A DNA stretch of 64,000 nucleotides. Origin: Odoribacter laneus YIT 12061. Lineage in GTDB: Bacteria; Bacteroidota; Bacteroidia; Bacteroidales; Marinifilaceae. The DNA is taken from contig NZ_JH594596.1 in the NCBI RefSeq assembly GCF_000243215.1, positions 1,541,075 through 1,605,074 on the forward strand, written 5' to 3'. Each line of letters starts with the position of its first letter. Positions within the stretch are counted from its first letter, which is position 1. Shown in pieces: positions 1 through 8,534 of the stretch. Position numbers and translations under genes: made by a program. The notes beneath the pieces are model-generated. The model was given only the letters and a program-made list of their open reading frames with translations. It was not told where the DNA came from and ran no database searches.

Positions 1-277
1 TGGTATCCAAGGTATTCGGGAAACAATTTTCAAACATCCAGCTCAGCTTCGGATCTTTCAACTGCTTTTTTACCTCCGAAATCGTCTCTTCTACGGCTTC
101 TGAGGTGAAATGCCGCTCTCCGGCAGCTACCCGTTGGGTCTCAAAATTTTTTACAGAAATCTCTTCTGCCTCCAGCAGAGCCCCTTTTCCCATCAAACGC
201 CCCAGAGGTGTAGCAGCCAAAGCAGTGGCAGCAAGAGCCATTCCCCCTTGCTTGATAAAATCCCGTCTTGTAACCAT
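1..277 (-). CDS. GH125 exo-alpha-1,6-mannosidase, N-terminal part (runs off the left edge)
   Basis: Only the first 92 codons are in the window. The protein begins MVTRRDFIKQGGMALAATAL, a twin-arginine-type signal (RRDF, then a hydrophobic stretch). It continues into RHFTSEAVEETI and WMFENCFPNTLDT, which match the start of glycoside hydrolase family 125. GH125 enzymes are metal-independent exo-alpha-1,6-mannosidases acting on mannan or N-glycan cores in the periplasm. The next gene upstream on the same strand (72 bp gap) is a GH92 mannosidase, so the two probably form an alpha-mannoside-degrading operon. The start is the ATG at 275-277, directly before the RR motif. The catalytic region lies outside the window, so family membership rests on the N-terminal match alone. 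Confidence 0.75.
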   Translation of the reverse strand, partial: MVTRRDFIKQGGMALAATALAATPLGRLMGKGALLEAEEISVKNFETQRVAAGERHFTSEAVEETISEVKKQLKDPKLSWMFENCFPNTLDT

Positions 278-349
278 ACTCTATTTTTCTTTGTTCAGAC
301 AACCTTAGAAAACGACTGCCTTCTCTCCGATCAAACTGTTTTTAACTAT

Positions 350-2626
350 TTATTCACTGTAAGAATAGGGATATGCCTGTATCCCTATGCCCCTTTTCCG
401 ATCCGGTTTATTATCCATACGGAAATTCAATACTGCTCCTTTCTGTAAATCTCCGTACCTCAAATAATTTTTTCCATAAGTCTTTCCATTCAATTTCAAC
501 TCTTTGACATAAGGCGTATCTGCTCTATTATCCGAAGCCGTTATCACAATTTCCTTCCCATTTTCCAAATGAATCCGGGCCTTCCGTATCAAGGGCGATC
601 CCAATACATACTGATCGCTCCCCGGACAGACTGGATAAAACCCCAAACTGGAAAACACATACCAGGCAGAAGTCTGTCCATTATCCTCATCCCCGCAATA
701 TCCATCCGGAGTAGGACGATACATTCGATCCATGGTCTGACGCAGCCAGTACTGGGCTTTCCAAGGTTCCCCTGCATAATTATACAAATAAATCATATGT
801 TGAATCGGCTGATTCCCGTGAGCATAATTTCCCATGTTCATAATCTGCATTTCCCGAATTTCGTGGATCACTCCTCCATAATAACTGTCATCAAAGAGAG
901 GAGGAACTTGAAAGACGGAGTCCAACATTCCCACAAAATTCTGATTTCCTCCCATCAAACGGATCAATCCTTGCACATCGTGGAAAACACTCCAGGTATA
1001 ATGCCAGCTATTTCCTTCTGTAAAAGCATCTCCCCACTTCAGCGGATTGAAAGGAGACTGAAAAGTACCATCTTCATTTTTCCCCCGCATCAAATTGTGT
1101 TCCGGATCAAAAAGATGACGATAGTTCTGACTTCGTTTTAAGTATAGGTCTATTTCCGCCTGTGGACGTCCCAATTTTTTCCCGACCTGAGCAATGCACC
1201 AATCGTCATAAGCATATTCCAATGTACGGGCAGCACTCTCTTTTATTCCTACATTATAAGGAACATATCCCAGTTTATTGTAATATTCGTAACCATAACG
1301 GCCAGTAGATTTTATTTTAGGATGGCAACTGTTAGCGGTAGCCAGCATAGCTTCATACAGAGGTAAATGATATTCCCGGGGAGTAATGTCTTTTAAGATG
1401 GCATCGGATACCACAGAAGCGGAATTATTCCCGACCATACATCCTCTATGTCCGGGAGAAGCCCATTCTGGAAGGAAACCGCTTTCCTTATAAGTATTTA
1501 ATAAACCCTCTTGAATCTTAGCATTCATAGCCGGATAAGCAAAATTCAACAAAGGGAAAAGACAACGGAAGGTATCCCAAAAACCGGTATCTGTAAACAG
1601 ATAGCCCGGTAATATTTTTCCGTTATAAGGGCTGTAATGGATAGGCTTCCCGTCCGCCCCGTATTCGTAAAACATGCGCGGGAACAAAACCGACCGGTAT
1701 AAACAGGAATAAAACGTACGCATCTGATCCAAATCTGCCTCGATTTCAAAAACGCCCAACACTTTGTTCCACACTTTTTCTCCTTCTGCTTTTACCCCAT
1801 CAAAATCCAGCTCTCCCAATTCCTCCAGATTACGTTCCGCCTGTTCAAAACCAATAAAGGAAGAAGCCACCCGGGCATGTATTTTTTCGCCCCGACGGGT
1901 TTTAAATCCGATAATTGCCCCGACATGATTATCTGTCAATTCCTTCCCTTCACAAAGCTTGCCATCCTTCCATACAGCATAATATTCCAAAGGCTTATCC
2001 AATAAAATGACAAAATAATTTTTAAAATTCTGAGGTACCCCTCCACTATTGCGGGTAGTATAACCTATTATTTTATTTTCTTCGGGAAGAATACGAATAT
2101 AGGATCCCCGGTCAAACGCATCTATCACAATCCGGCTTTCGTCGGATTCCGGAAAAGTCATCCGAAAAAAGGCAGCCCGCTCCGTAGGAGTAATTTCCGT
2201 TAGAATATCGTGTTCTGCCAGGTAAACGCTATAATAATAGGGTTTAGCGATTTCCGCCTTATGAGAAAACCAGCTGGCCCGTTCTTCCTCTGTAATTTTA
2301 TTTCCCACGACGGGCATAATTGAAAACTGACCGTAATCATTAATCCAGGGACTGGGCTGATGAGTTTGTTTAAATCCTCTTAAGCGATAATGATCGTATA
2401 CATACGCCCATCCATTTCCCATTTTACCGGTCTGGGGCATCCAGAAATTCATTCCCCAGGGACGGGCGATTGCCGGATAAGTATTGCCTGTAGACAACTG
2501 AATTTCAGAAAGTGTACCCATTAAAGGATTTACATAATCCGCATACTTTTTTTCGTGCGGGACAGCTCCCCACGTACCAGCCCCCCAACAAGCCAGTACT
2601 AAAAGTAAAATAAATTGTTTTCTCAT
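350..2626 (-). CDS. GH92 family exo-alpha-mannosidase
   Basis: A 758-residue exported glycosidase with signal peptide MRKQFILLLVLACWGAGTWG. The mature protein starts with YVNPLMGT, typical of GH92. The C-terminal half carries GYCGDEDNGQTSAWYVFSSLG, the conserved acidic/glutamine-rich active-site strip of the family. GH92 enzymes are calcium-dependent, inverting exo-alpha-mannosidases (1,2/1,3/1,4/1,6) acting on N-glycans and yeast mannan. Length is normal for the family. With the GH125 gene just downstream it forms a two-enzyme mannoside module. No SusC/SusD pair is visible here, so any transporter genes would lie beyond the left edge. Linkage specificity cannot be read from the sequence. Confidence 0.93.
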   Translation of the reverse strand: MRKQFILLLVLACWGAGTWGAVPHEKKYADYVNPLMGTLSEIQLSTGNTYPAIARPWGMNFWMPQTGKMGNGWAYVYDHYRLRGFKQTHQPSPWINDYGQFSIMPVVGNKITEEERASWFSHKAEIAKPYYYSVYLAEHDILTEITPTERAAFFRMTFPESDESRIVIDAFDRGSYIRILPEENKIIGYTTRNSGGVPQNFKNYFVILLDKPLEYYAVWKDGKLCEGKELTDNHVGAIIGFKTRRGEKIHARVASSFIGFEQAERNLEELGELDFDGVKAEGEKVWNKVLGVFEIEADLDQMRTFYSCLYRSVLFPRMFYEYGADGKPIHYSPYNGKILPGYLFTDTGFWDTFRCLFPLLNFAYPAMNAKIQEGLLNTYKESGFLPEWASPGHRGCMVGNNSASVVSDAILKDITPREYHLPLYEAMLATANSCHPKIKSTGRYGYEYYNKLGYVPYNVGIKESAARTLEYAYDDWCIAQVGKKLGRPQAEIDLYLKRSQNYRHLFDPEHNLMRGKNEDGTFQSPFNPLKWGDAFTEGNSWHYTWSVFHDVQGLIRLMGGNQNFVGMLDSVFQVPPLFDDSYYGGVIHEIREMQIMNMGNYAHGNQPIQHMIYLYNYAGEPWKAQYWLRQTMDRMYRPTPDGYCGDEDNGQTSAWYVFSSLGFYPVCPGSDQYVLGSPLIRKARIHLENGKEIVITASDNRADTPYVKELKLNGKTYGKNYLRYGDLQKGAVLNFRMDNKPDRKRGIGIQAYPYSYSE

Positions 2627-2923
2627 TTACTTGAAGATTATCACATACTTTTTTAGAAAACGCTTAAAAATTTACATTTATAAACGTTTTTATCGATTCG
2701 TGAAGATAACGCCCTCTTCCGAAACCTCCAAATTTTATCTTCCCTTTTTATCTTTATACTTTAAAACCTTTTACAGCCTTGTCTCATAAAATAATCAAAA
2801 ACCAAAGACCTATTTCTTCCGGAAATGTCAACTGCATTTCCGTCCCGACACAAGAGACCATTTTACCTTGTGGCAATTAAACTTTTCGGATATTCAAACA
2901 TCAGGACGAGATCAAATACAGAA

Positions 2924-3577
2924 TCAACACCTACCGCTGTCGCCGAAAGTAGTGGGATGTAAGAAAATTACTTTTTTGGTTTCAAAGAAATCTTCCTCAA
3001 AGAAGTCAGAAACCGGATAGATTCTTAAATCCGAAGCAAAAGGTCGGATTTCTTCTTCAAAATCGCCTCCCTTCAGGTATAAAATTCCATTGGGTAAAGT
3101 ATTCCGGTCCGACCGGGCCAGTTTATCCTTTACCAAAGCGACGAAAGCCGGGAAGGCGGTCACGGCCCGACTGACGATAAAATCAAATTTTTCCGTTACA
3201 TTTTCCACCCGCTTTTGTTCAGCCCTCACATTTTTCAATCCCAAGGCTTTTACCACTTCTTCTACAACTTTTATTTTTTTACCGATCGAATCTACCAGAT
3301 AGAACTGCGTATCGGAAAATAATATTGCCAAGGGTATACCGGGAAATCCTCCTCCTGTCCCTACGTCCATCACCCGGCTTCCGGGAGAAAAGCGCATCAC
3401 TTTTGCAATCGCCAGGGAATGCAATACATGATGAACATATAAATCCTCTATATCTTTCCGGGAAATGACATTTATCTTTTCATTCCATTCTCGGTATAGA
3501 GGGCCTAATCGTGCAAATTGCTCTCGTTGTTCTGTTGTAAGTTCAGGAAAATATTTACCAATAATCTCAAATTCCAT
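2924..3577 (-). CDS. rsmG: 16S rRNA (guanine527-N7)-methyltransferase RsmG (GidB)
   Basis: This 217-residue protein methylates N7 of G527 in 16S rRNA using SAM. The SAM-binding motif VMDVGTGGGFPGIPLA lies at about residues 69-84, preceded by the family segment WNEKINVISR (about 31-40). Length is typical of RsmG. It is the second gene of a minus-strand pair with the flippase-like gene upstream (37 bp gap), probably transcribed from the -7 box at 4736-4743. Loss of this enzyme in other bacteria gives low-level streptomycin resistance. The start MEFEIIGKYF is the only reasonable one. Confidence 0.95.
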   Translation of the reverse strand: MEFEIIGKYFPELTTEQREQFARLGPLYREWNEKINVISRKDIEDLYVHHVLHSLAIAKVMRFSPGSRVMDVGTGGGFPGIPLAILFSDTQFYLVDSIGKKIKVVEEVVKALGLKNVRAEQKRVENVTEKFDFIVSRAVTAFPAFVALVKDKLARSDRNTLPNGILYLKGGDFEEEIRPFASDLRIYPVSDFFEEDFFETKKVIFLHPTTFGDSGRC

Positions 3578-3614
3578 GATTATGATTTATTTTATTCTCT
3601 TGTCCGGTCGTTTT

Positions 3615-4637
3615 TTATCTCTGCTTTTTAGGAGCTTTCTTTCTGGAGTCGGCATTGTATAGCGGCATCACCAACAAACACAAGGCTCCAACCACAATAT
3701 AGAGTAAAGTCATCGTTCCGTGCGTCAACAGGGCAAATGTTTTACTCATACTCTCCACTCCTGGCGTATGAGGAAGATAAATCAACAAAGCGGCAATTAC
3801 CATAAAATGCCAGGCTCCGATCCCTCCCTGCACCGGCGCTACCATACCATAACTGCTCAACACAAATATCGTTAAAGCCACCAAAGGCCCTAAACCGGAA
3901 GTAAATTCAAAACAAAAAAAACAGACATAAAACATAAGATAATAAAGCAACCAGATAAAAAGAGAATAAAAGATAAATAATCCCTTGTGCCTCACTCTTT
4001 TTATCGTCAATATTCCTTCTTTCAAGCCTTTTCCAAAACCTTTTAAGCGCTGATAAAAAGCCGAATGCCTCAGCAATCTCCACACCAGATAACAAACGGC
4101 CAGCAAACCGGCTAATACAAACAAAATCCAGCCGGAATGGAAAAGAGAGAGGAATTTATCCTCTATGCCTTTATTTTCCTCCAGAAAAAAAACGATTTGT
4201 TTGAATTGAGTCAAAATTACGACGAAAGTCAAACCCAATAATATCAACATATCGATCACCCGCTCTGTAACAACGGTTCCCAATAATTTTGCAAAAGGTA
4301 TATCCTCATACTTACTCACCACTCCGCAACGGGTAAATTCTCCCATTCGGGGTAAAGCGATATTGGCAAAATAACCGATCATGACTCCCATAAAGCTATT
4401 TGCCAAACGAATCCGATAGCCCATAGAAGCCGTGAGCAATTGCCACCTCAGGGCCCGGCAAATATGACTCAATATTCCCATTCCAATAGCCACCCAGATC
4501 CAGGTATAGTCGACATCCTCCTTTAAGGCTTTTACCAAATCACTCCAATTCTGATCCCGGTATACCAACCAAAACAAAAAAGAGGTTATTCCCAGAAAAA
4601 GGAAAAATTTTATAATCCGTTTGTAAATAAGAGACAT
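3615..4637 (-). CDS. Flippase-like integral membrane protein (LPG synthase TM domain family, UPF0104)
   Basis: A 340-residue polytopic membrane protein with about eight hydrophobic segments. It contains the LPG_synthase_TM/UPF0104 hallmarks: a central RALRWQLL segment after the second helix, FANIALPRMGEFTRCG near residues 93-108, and GMVAPVQGGIGAWHF near residues 263-277. Relatives include the flippase half of MprF and bacterial proteins next to glycosyltransferases, where they are thought to move lipid-linked molecules across the inner membrane. There is no synthase domain here, so only a transport-like role is implied and the substrate is unknown. It lies upstream of rsmG in the same transcription unit and diverges from rsmA. 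Confidence 0.85.
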   Translation of the reverse strand: MSLIYKRIIKFFLFLGITSFLFWLVYRDQNWSDLVKALKEDVDYTWIWVAIGMGILSHICRALRWQLLTASMGYRIRLANSFMGVMIGYFANIALPRMGEFTRCGVVSKYEDIPFAKLLGTVVTERVIDMLILLGLTFVVILTQFKQIVFFLEENKGIEDKFLSLFHSGWILFVLAGLLAVCYLVWRLLRHSAFYQRLKGFGKGLKEGILTIKRVRHKGLFIFYSLFIWLLYYLMFYVCFFCFEFTSGLGPLVALTIFVLSSYGMVAPVQGGIGAWHFMVIAALLIYLPHTPGVESMSKTFALLTHGTMTLLYIVVGALCLLVMPLYNADSRKKAPKKQR

Positions 4638-4735
4638 AAATACTGATTTTTTATCCAGGAAAACCGACCTGTCCGAAAGCCTTTTTCCTCTCCTGCTTCC
4701 TTTTAAGAATCATCCGGAACATACTTTTTCTCTCA

Positions 4736-4743
4736 CAAAAGTA
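4736..4743 (-). promoter_or_regulatory. Predicted -7 box for the flippase-rsmG operon
   Basis: The minus strand reads TACTTTTG, an exact match to the Bacteroidota -7 consensus TAnnTTTG. It lies about 100 bp upstream of the flippase-like gene and back to back with the rsmA promoter. No clear -33 element is seen. Confidence 0.5.
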
Positions 4744-4787
4744 TATAAATTAATTGAGGGGCTTTACAATTTTCGACCTATTTTATG

Positions 4788-4795
4788 TACTTTTG
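4788..4795 (+). promoter_or_regulatory. Predicted -7 box for rsmA-mgtE, four bases before the start codon
   Basis: The plus strand reads TACTTTTG, matching TAnnTTTG. Only four bases separate it from the ATG at 4800, so the rsmA mRNA should be leaderless or nearly so. This also argues against the alternative in-frame ATG at 4785, which lies upstream of the box. Confidence 0.55.
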
Positions 4796-4799
4796 TCCC

Positions 4800-5576
4800 A
4801 TGAGCATTGTAAAAGCAAAAAAAAGTCTGGGTCAACATTTCCTCAAAGATCAGAATATTGCCCGCAAAATAATAGACAGTTTATTACCTGTTACGGCTGA
4901 AGTATTGGAAATAGGACCGGGTATGGGTGTGTTAACCCGGCATTTACTGGAACAGGGAATTTTCGCTGTAAAAGCAATCGATATCGACCAGGAATCCATT
5001 GCTTATCTGCACAACGAATTTCCCTCATACCACGACAGGATTATCTTCGGTGATTTCTTGAAAACCGATCTCTCTGCTTGGTATTCGGCCCCTCTTTCTG
5101 TAATTGGAAATTTACCTTACAATATATCTTCTCAGATTTTTTTTCGTATCATCGAAAACCACCAGCTTGTCAGGCAGGTCGTTTGTATGATACAGAAGGA
5201 AGTAGCAGAAAGAATTACAGCGACGCACGGGAATAAGACTTATGGGATACTGAGTGTCTTTTTGCAGACATTCTACAACATCGAATATCTGTTCACAGTA
5301 AGCGAAAAAGTATTCGATCCGCCTCCCAAAGTGAAATCGGCTGTTATACGTCTTACCCGCAATGCGAGAGAACATCTGGAATGCGATGAAAATTTGTTTT
5401 TCCGGATAGTAAAAGCCGGGTTCAATCAGAGGCGGAAAACGCTCCGGAATTCATTGCGGCAAATACTTCCGCCCGGTTTTACGTCGGATGAACTGAGTTT
5501 ACGTCCGGAACAACTGAGTGTGGAGGATTTTATCCGTCTGACTAGTGAAATCGGGGCATTCCAACAAAAAATATAA
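4800..5576 (+). CDS. rsmA: 16S rRNA adenine(1518/1519)-N6-dimethyltransferase RsmA (KsgA)
   Basis: This SAM-dependent enzyme dimethylates A1518 and A1519 in helix 45 of 16S rRNA, a late 30S assembly step. It shows the family signature AKKSLGQHFLKD at residues 5-16, the SAM loop LEIGPGMG at about 36-43, and the catalytic NLPYNIS at about 104-110. The C-terminal region contains FNQRRKTLRNSL. Length (258 aa) is normal. An in-frame ATG at 4785 would add five residues, but it precedes a -7 box, so the start at 4800 is preferred. mgtE follows after 24 bp on the same strand. Confidence 0.96.
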   Translation: MSIVKAKKSLGQHFLKDQNIARKIIDSLLPVTAEVLEIGPGMGVLTRHLLEQGIFAVKAIDIDQESIAYLHNEFPSYHDRIIFGDFLKTDLSAWYSAPLSVIGNLPYNISSQIFFRIIENHQLVRQVVCMIQKEVAERITATHGNKTYGILSVFLQTFYNIEYLFTVSEKVFDPPPKVKSAVIRLTRNAREHLECDENLFFRIVKAGFNQRRKTLRNSLRQILPPGFTSDELSLRPEQLSVEDFIRLTSEIGAFQQKI

Positions 5577-5600
5577 TTTTAAATTTTAATCGTTCTTCAT

Positions 5601-6965
5601 ATGCATCAGTTTGAATTAACCCATGAATTTTTAAGTCGGCTGGAAGAATTAGTAGATGCCGGCAATAAGGAGCAGGTACAAGAGATGTTGCAGGACCTGC
5701 ATCCGGCGGATATTGCCGAAATTCTGGAAGAACTGAATAATGAAAGGGCACAGTTCGTATTCCTTTTGTTGGATAATGAAAAAGGGAGTGACGTACTAGC
5801 TGAAATCGATGAAGAAGAACGAAACCGCTTTCTGGCGTCTTTTCCTCCGGAGATTATCGCCAAACGATTTATCGACAATATGGAATCGGATGATGCTGCG
5901 GATCTTGTGGGTAGTCTCTCCGATGAGCAGCAGCACGAGGTGTTGTCGCATATGGACGATCTGGAACAGGCAGGGGATATTGTCGACCTGTTGCATTACG
6001 ATGAAGATACCGCAGGAGGTCTGATGGCCAAGGAGCTTGTCGTGGTGAATGAAAACTGGACCGTCCTGACCTGCCTGAGGGAATTGAGCCGGCAGGCAGA
6101 AAATATAGATGAAATTTACAATGTATATGTGGTAGACGACGATAATAAACTCAAGGGACGTTTGTCTCTGAAGAAAATGATTCTCTCTCCGACTTCTGCT
6201 AAAATCAGTAATTTGTACTACGAGGATATCACTTCCGTCAAAACCGACGAACCAGCAGAATCCGTTGCCCGCATTATGCAAAAATACGACTTGGTAGCGA
6301 TTCCCGTTGTGGATTCGCTGGGACGACTGGTTGGCCGGATTACGATAGACGATGTGGTGGACGTCATTCGCGAAGAAGCAGAAAAAGACTATCAGATGAT
6401 GTCCGGTATTACCCAGGATGTCGAAACTTCCGACAGTATCTGGTCGCAAACCAAAGCCCGGCTCCCCTGGTTGATTATCGCCCTGTTCGGAGGCATGGTC
6501 TCGGCTTATATGATTTCCCGTTATGAAGCGGAAATCGCCCTGTTTCCGGTCACAGCCATGTTTATCCCCGTGATCACGGCCATGGGAGGAAACGTAGGAA
6601 TACAATCCTCCGCTATCGTTGTACAAGGTCTGGCTTCCAATTCTTTAAGTCTGAAAAACGGCTTCCAAAATATACTGAAAGAAATCGGCGGTGCTTTGAT
6701 CAATGCCACCATCTGTTCTTCCATCATCTTTGTACTCACTTTATTTTTCGACCTGAATTCTCTGGCCATGCCCATTACCGTGACGCTTTCCCTGTTCATT
6801 GTCATCTTATTTGCCTCGGTTTTTGGTACGGCATTCCCGCTACTGCTCAACAAAATGCACATCGACCCGGCTCTGGCAACAGGCCCTTTTATCACCTTGA
6901 CCAACGACATTATCGGACTAAATATTTATCTGCTTACCGGAAATGCTATTTTATCCTGTTTCTAA
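5601..6965 (+). CDS. mgtE: Magnesium transporter MgtE
   Basis: This 454-residue protein has the three MgtE parts in order. First is the N-terminal helical superhelix domain (about 1-130, with repeated LHPADIAEILEEL-like units). Next is a tandem CBS pair (about 135-260, including AGGLMAKELVVV and VAIPVVDSLGRLVGRI). Last is a five-helix membrane domain (about 285-454) with the conserved GGNVGIQSSAI. MgtE is a Mg2+-gated channel in the inner membrane that opens when cytosolic Mg2+ is low; the acidic N domain and CBS domains act as the sensor. It sits 24 bp after rsmA, so it is probably co-transcribed. No M-box-like leader lies in that short gap. Confidence 0.95.
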   Translation: MHQFELTHEFLSRLEELVDAGNKEQVQEMLQDLHPADIAEILEELNNERAQFVFLLLDNEKGSDVLAEIDEEERNRFLASFPPEIIAKRFIDNMESDDAADLVGSLSDEQQHEVLSHMDDLEQAGDIVDLLHYDEDTAGGLMAKELVVVNENWTVLTCLRELSRQAENIDEIYNVYVVDDDNKLKGRLSLKKMILSPTSAKISNLYYEDITSVKTDEPAESVARIMQKYDLVAIPVVDSLGRLVGRITIDDVVDVIREEAEKDYQMMSGITQDVETSDSIWSQTKARLPWLIIALFGGMVSAYMISRYEAEIALFPVTAMFIPVITAMGGNVGIQSSAIVVQGLASNSLSLKNGFQNILKEIGGALINATICSSIIFVLTLFFDLNSLAMPITVTLSLFIVILFASVFGTAFPLLLNKMHIDPALATGPFITLTNDIIGLNIYLLTGNAILSCF

Positions 6966-6970
6966 CGAAT

Positions 6971-7001
6971 AAAAGCATGACGGAAATGTTTTATGCTTTT
7001 T
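6971..7001 (+). terminator. Candidate intrinsic terminator after mgtE
   Basis: AAAAGCAT (6971-6978) pairs with ATGCTTTT (6993-7000) around a 14-base loop, followed by T-rich sequence. It lies six bases after the mgtE stop codon. Confidence 0.5.
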
Positions 7002-7106
7002 ACATTCTTCTAAATTTGAATAATAAAGCTCGATATTATTCCGGCAAACGGCTAAAATAACCGTACCTAAGGGGTTCTGTGTGCATATTTATTTTCGTCA
7101 ATTGCA

Positions 7107-7131
7107 TAATTATAAGGTGTAATTATAAGGT
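7107..7131 (+). repeat. Two direct copies of TAATTATAAGGT upstream of arcA
   Basis: TAATTATAAGGT occurs at 7107-7118 and again at 7120-7131, a 13-bp period. The pair ends 19 bp before the predicted -7 box of the arginine deiminase gene, the place where an activator or repressor would bind or where the -33 region lies. The regulator is unknown. Confidence 0.5.
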
Positions 7132-7149
7132 TATTAGCATATTATACAC

Positions 7150-7158
7150 TAATTTTGC
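7150..7158 (+). promoter_or_regulatory. Predicted -7 box for the arginine deiminase gene
   Basis: TAATTTTGC matches the full consensus TAnnTTTGC, 35 bp before the ATG at 7194. Confidence 0.6.
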
Positions 7159-7193
7159 GGCATTGATTTTAAAAGACAACTCAAAAATATTAT

Positions 7194-8483
7194 ATGGAAA
7201 AAGTAATTGAAGTAAATGTTCAATCGGAAATCGGAAAATTAAACGGAGTAATTATCCACACTCCTGGTGAAGAAGTGGAAAATATGACGCCGGAAAATGC
7301 CGAGAGGGCTTTATATAGCGATATTATCAATCTTTCTATCGCCAGGGAGGAGTATAAGCAGATCAAAGGTGTTTTATCAAAGCTGACCAAGACATTCGAA
7401 GTGAAAGATTTGCTCTGCAACATCCTGAAGGACGAAAAGATAAAAGCGGAAGTACTGAACCGGATTGAAAAAATCGAACCTTTTATCGGTGAAGAAGCCC
7501 CTAAAGGAAGTTTGAAAGAACAATTGATGGAAGAAGATGCGGAAAATTTATCCCGTATCCTCATCGAAGGGGTAGAAATGGTAAAAGATAATCTGACCAA
7601 ATACCTGAGCAAGGATTGGTTCGCTATGCGTCCGATGCATAATTTATTATTTACCCGTGATGCTTCTATGAGCATCAACAATGAGGTTTTGATCGGACGC
7701 ATGGCTAATGCTATCCGCGACCGGGAGTCGGTGATCATGCGTTCAATTTTCGATTTTACCCCGGAATTCAAAACGTCTACTCTGTCTCTTCCTGCTACTC
7801 CGGGAGCCACCTCCCGTATACAAACGATAGAAGGAGGAGATGTACTGGTAGCCCGGGAAGATATTCTGGTAATCGGGAACGGAGCCCGTACAAGTACACA
7901 GGCGATCGACTTACTGATGTATGAGTTTATCCGCCGGAAGAGCGAAAAGACACAGCATATTATTGTTCAGCAATTGCCCCATAGTCCGGAATCCTTTATT
8001 CACCTGGATATGGTATTCACCCTGCTGGATCGCGATAAATGTATGGTCTTCGAACCCCTGATCATGAATCCGGGAAGCTATCAAACCGTACATATCAAAA
8101 TTCAAAACGGCAAATTACTCGGTATCCGGAGTGAAAAAAATCTGCTGAGTGCTTTGAAAAAACTGGGAATGGAACTGGAACCTGTGTTGTGCGGGGGTAG
8201 CGATGAGTGGAACCAGGAAAGGGAACAATGGCATAGCGGAGCAAACTTCTTCTGCGTAGGTCCCGGACAAGTACTGGGATACGCCCGGAATAATTATACC
8301 ATGGAAGCGATGAATAATGCCGGTTTTGAAATTATCAAAGCCAACGACATTATTGACGGATCGACCGATATTTCCCGCTATCAGAAATATGTCATTACCA
8401 TAGATGGTTCCGAACTTCCGCGGGGAGGCGGGGGAGCGCGTTGTATGACGATGCCCATCAACCGGACAAATATCGAATGGTAA
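7194..8483 (+). CDS. arcA: Arginine deiminase family protein
   Basis: A 429-residue cytosolic guanidino-group-modifying enzyme. Arginine deiminase hydrolyses L-arginine to citrulline and ammonia. Family motifs are LFTRDASM (about 158-165), IEGGDVLVA (about 212-220), HLDMVFTLLD (about 270-279) and the C-terminal GGGGARCMTMPINR with the nucleophilic cysteine at about residue 417. Length is close to classic ADI (about 410). No carbamate kinase or ornithine transcarbamylase gene is adjacent, so an ArcABC fermentation operon is not seen here; the enzyme may feed citrulline into other routes. It is monocistronic, with its own promoter and an upstream tandem repeat that may bind a regulator. Confidence 0.85.
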   Translation: MEKVIEVNVQSEIGKLNGVIIHTPGEEVENMTPENAERALYSDIINLSIAREEYKQIKGVLSKLTKTFEVKDLLCNILKDEKIKAEVLNRIEKIEPFIGEEAPKGSLKEQLMEEDAENLSRILIEGVEMVKDNLTKYLSKDWFAMRPMHNLLFTRDASMSINNEVLIGRMANAIRDRESVIMRSIFDFTPEFKTSTLSLPATPGATSRIQTIEGGDVLVAREDILVIGNGARTSTQAIDLLMYEFIRRKSEKTQHIIVQQLPHSPESFIHLDMVFTLLDRDKCMVFEPLIMNPGSYQTVHIKIQNGKLLGIRSEKNLLSALKKLGMELEPVLCGGSDEWNQEREQWHSGANFFCVGPGQVLGYARNNYTMEAMNNAGFEIIKANDIIDGSTDISRYQKYVITIDGSELPRGGGGARCMTMPINRTNIEW

Positions 8484-8508
8484 CCGTACAAAACATCAGG
8501 ATTTACTT

Positions 8509-8517
8509 TAATTTTGC
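8509..8517 (+). promoter_or_regulatory. Predicted -7 box for menA
   Basis: TAATTTTGC, full consensus, 17 bp before the ATG at 8535. It also excludes the upstream in-frame TTG at 8514 as a start. Confidence 0.6.
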
Positions 8518-8534
8518 AACCACAAATAAGAGCG

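Noticed and set aside
5796..6626. Long open frame on the minus strand opposite mgtE
   Set aside because: It is a shadow of the clearly coding mgtE frame; its translation is rich in His/Asn/Cys and shows no family features.
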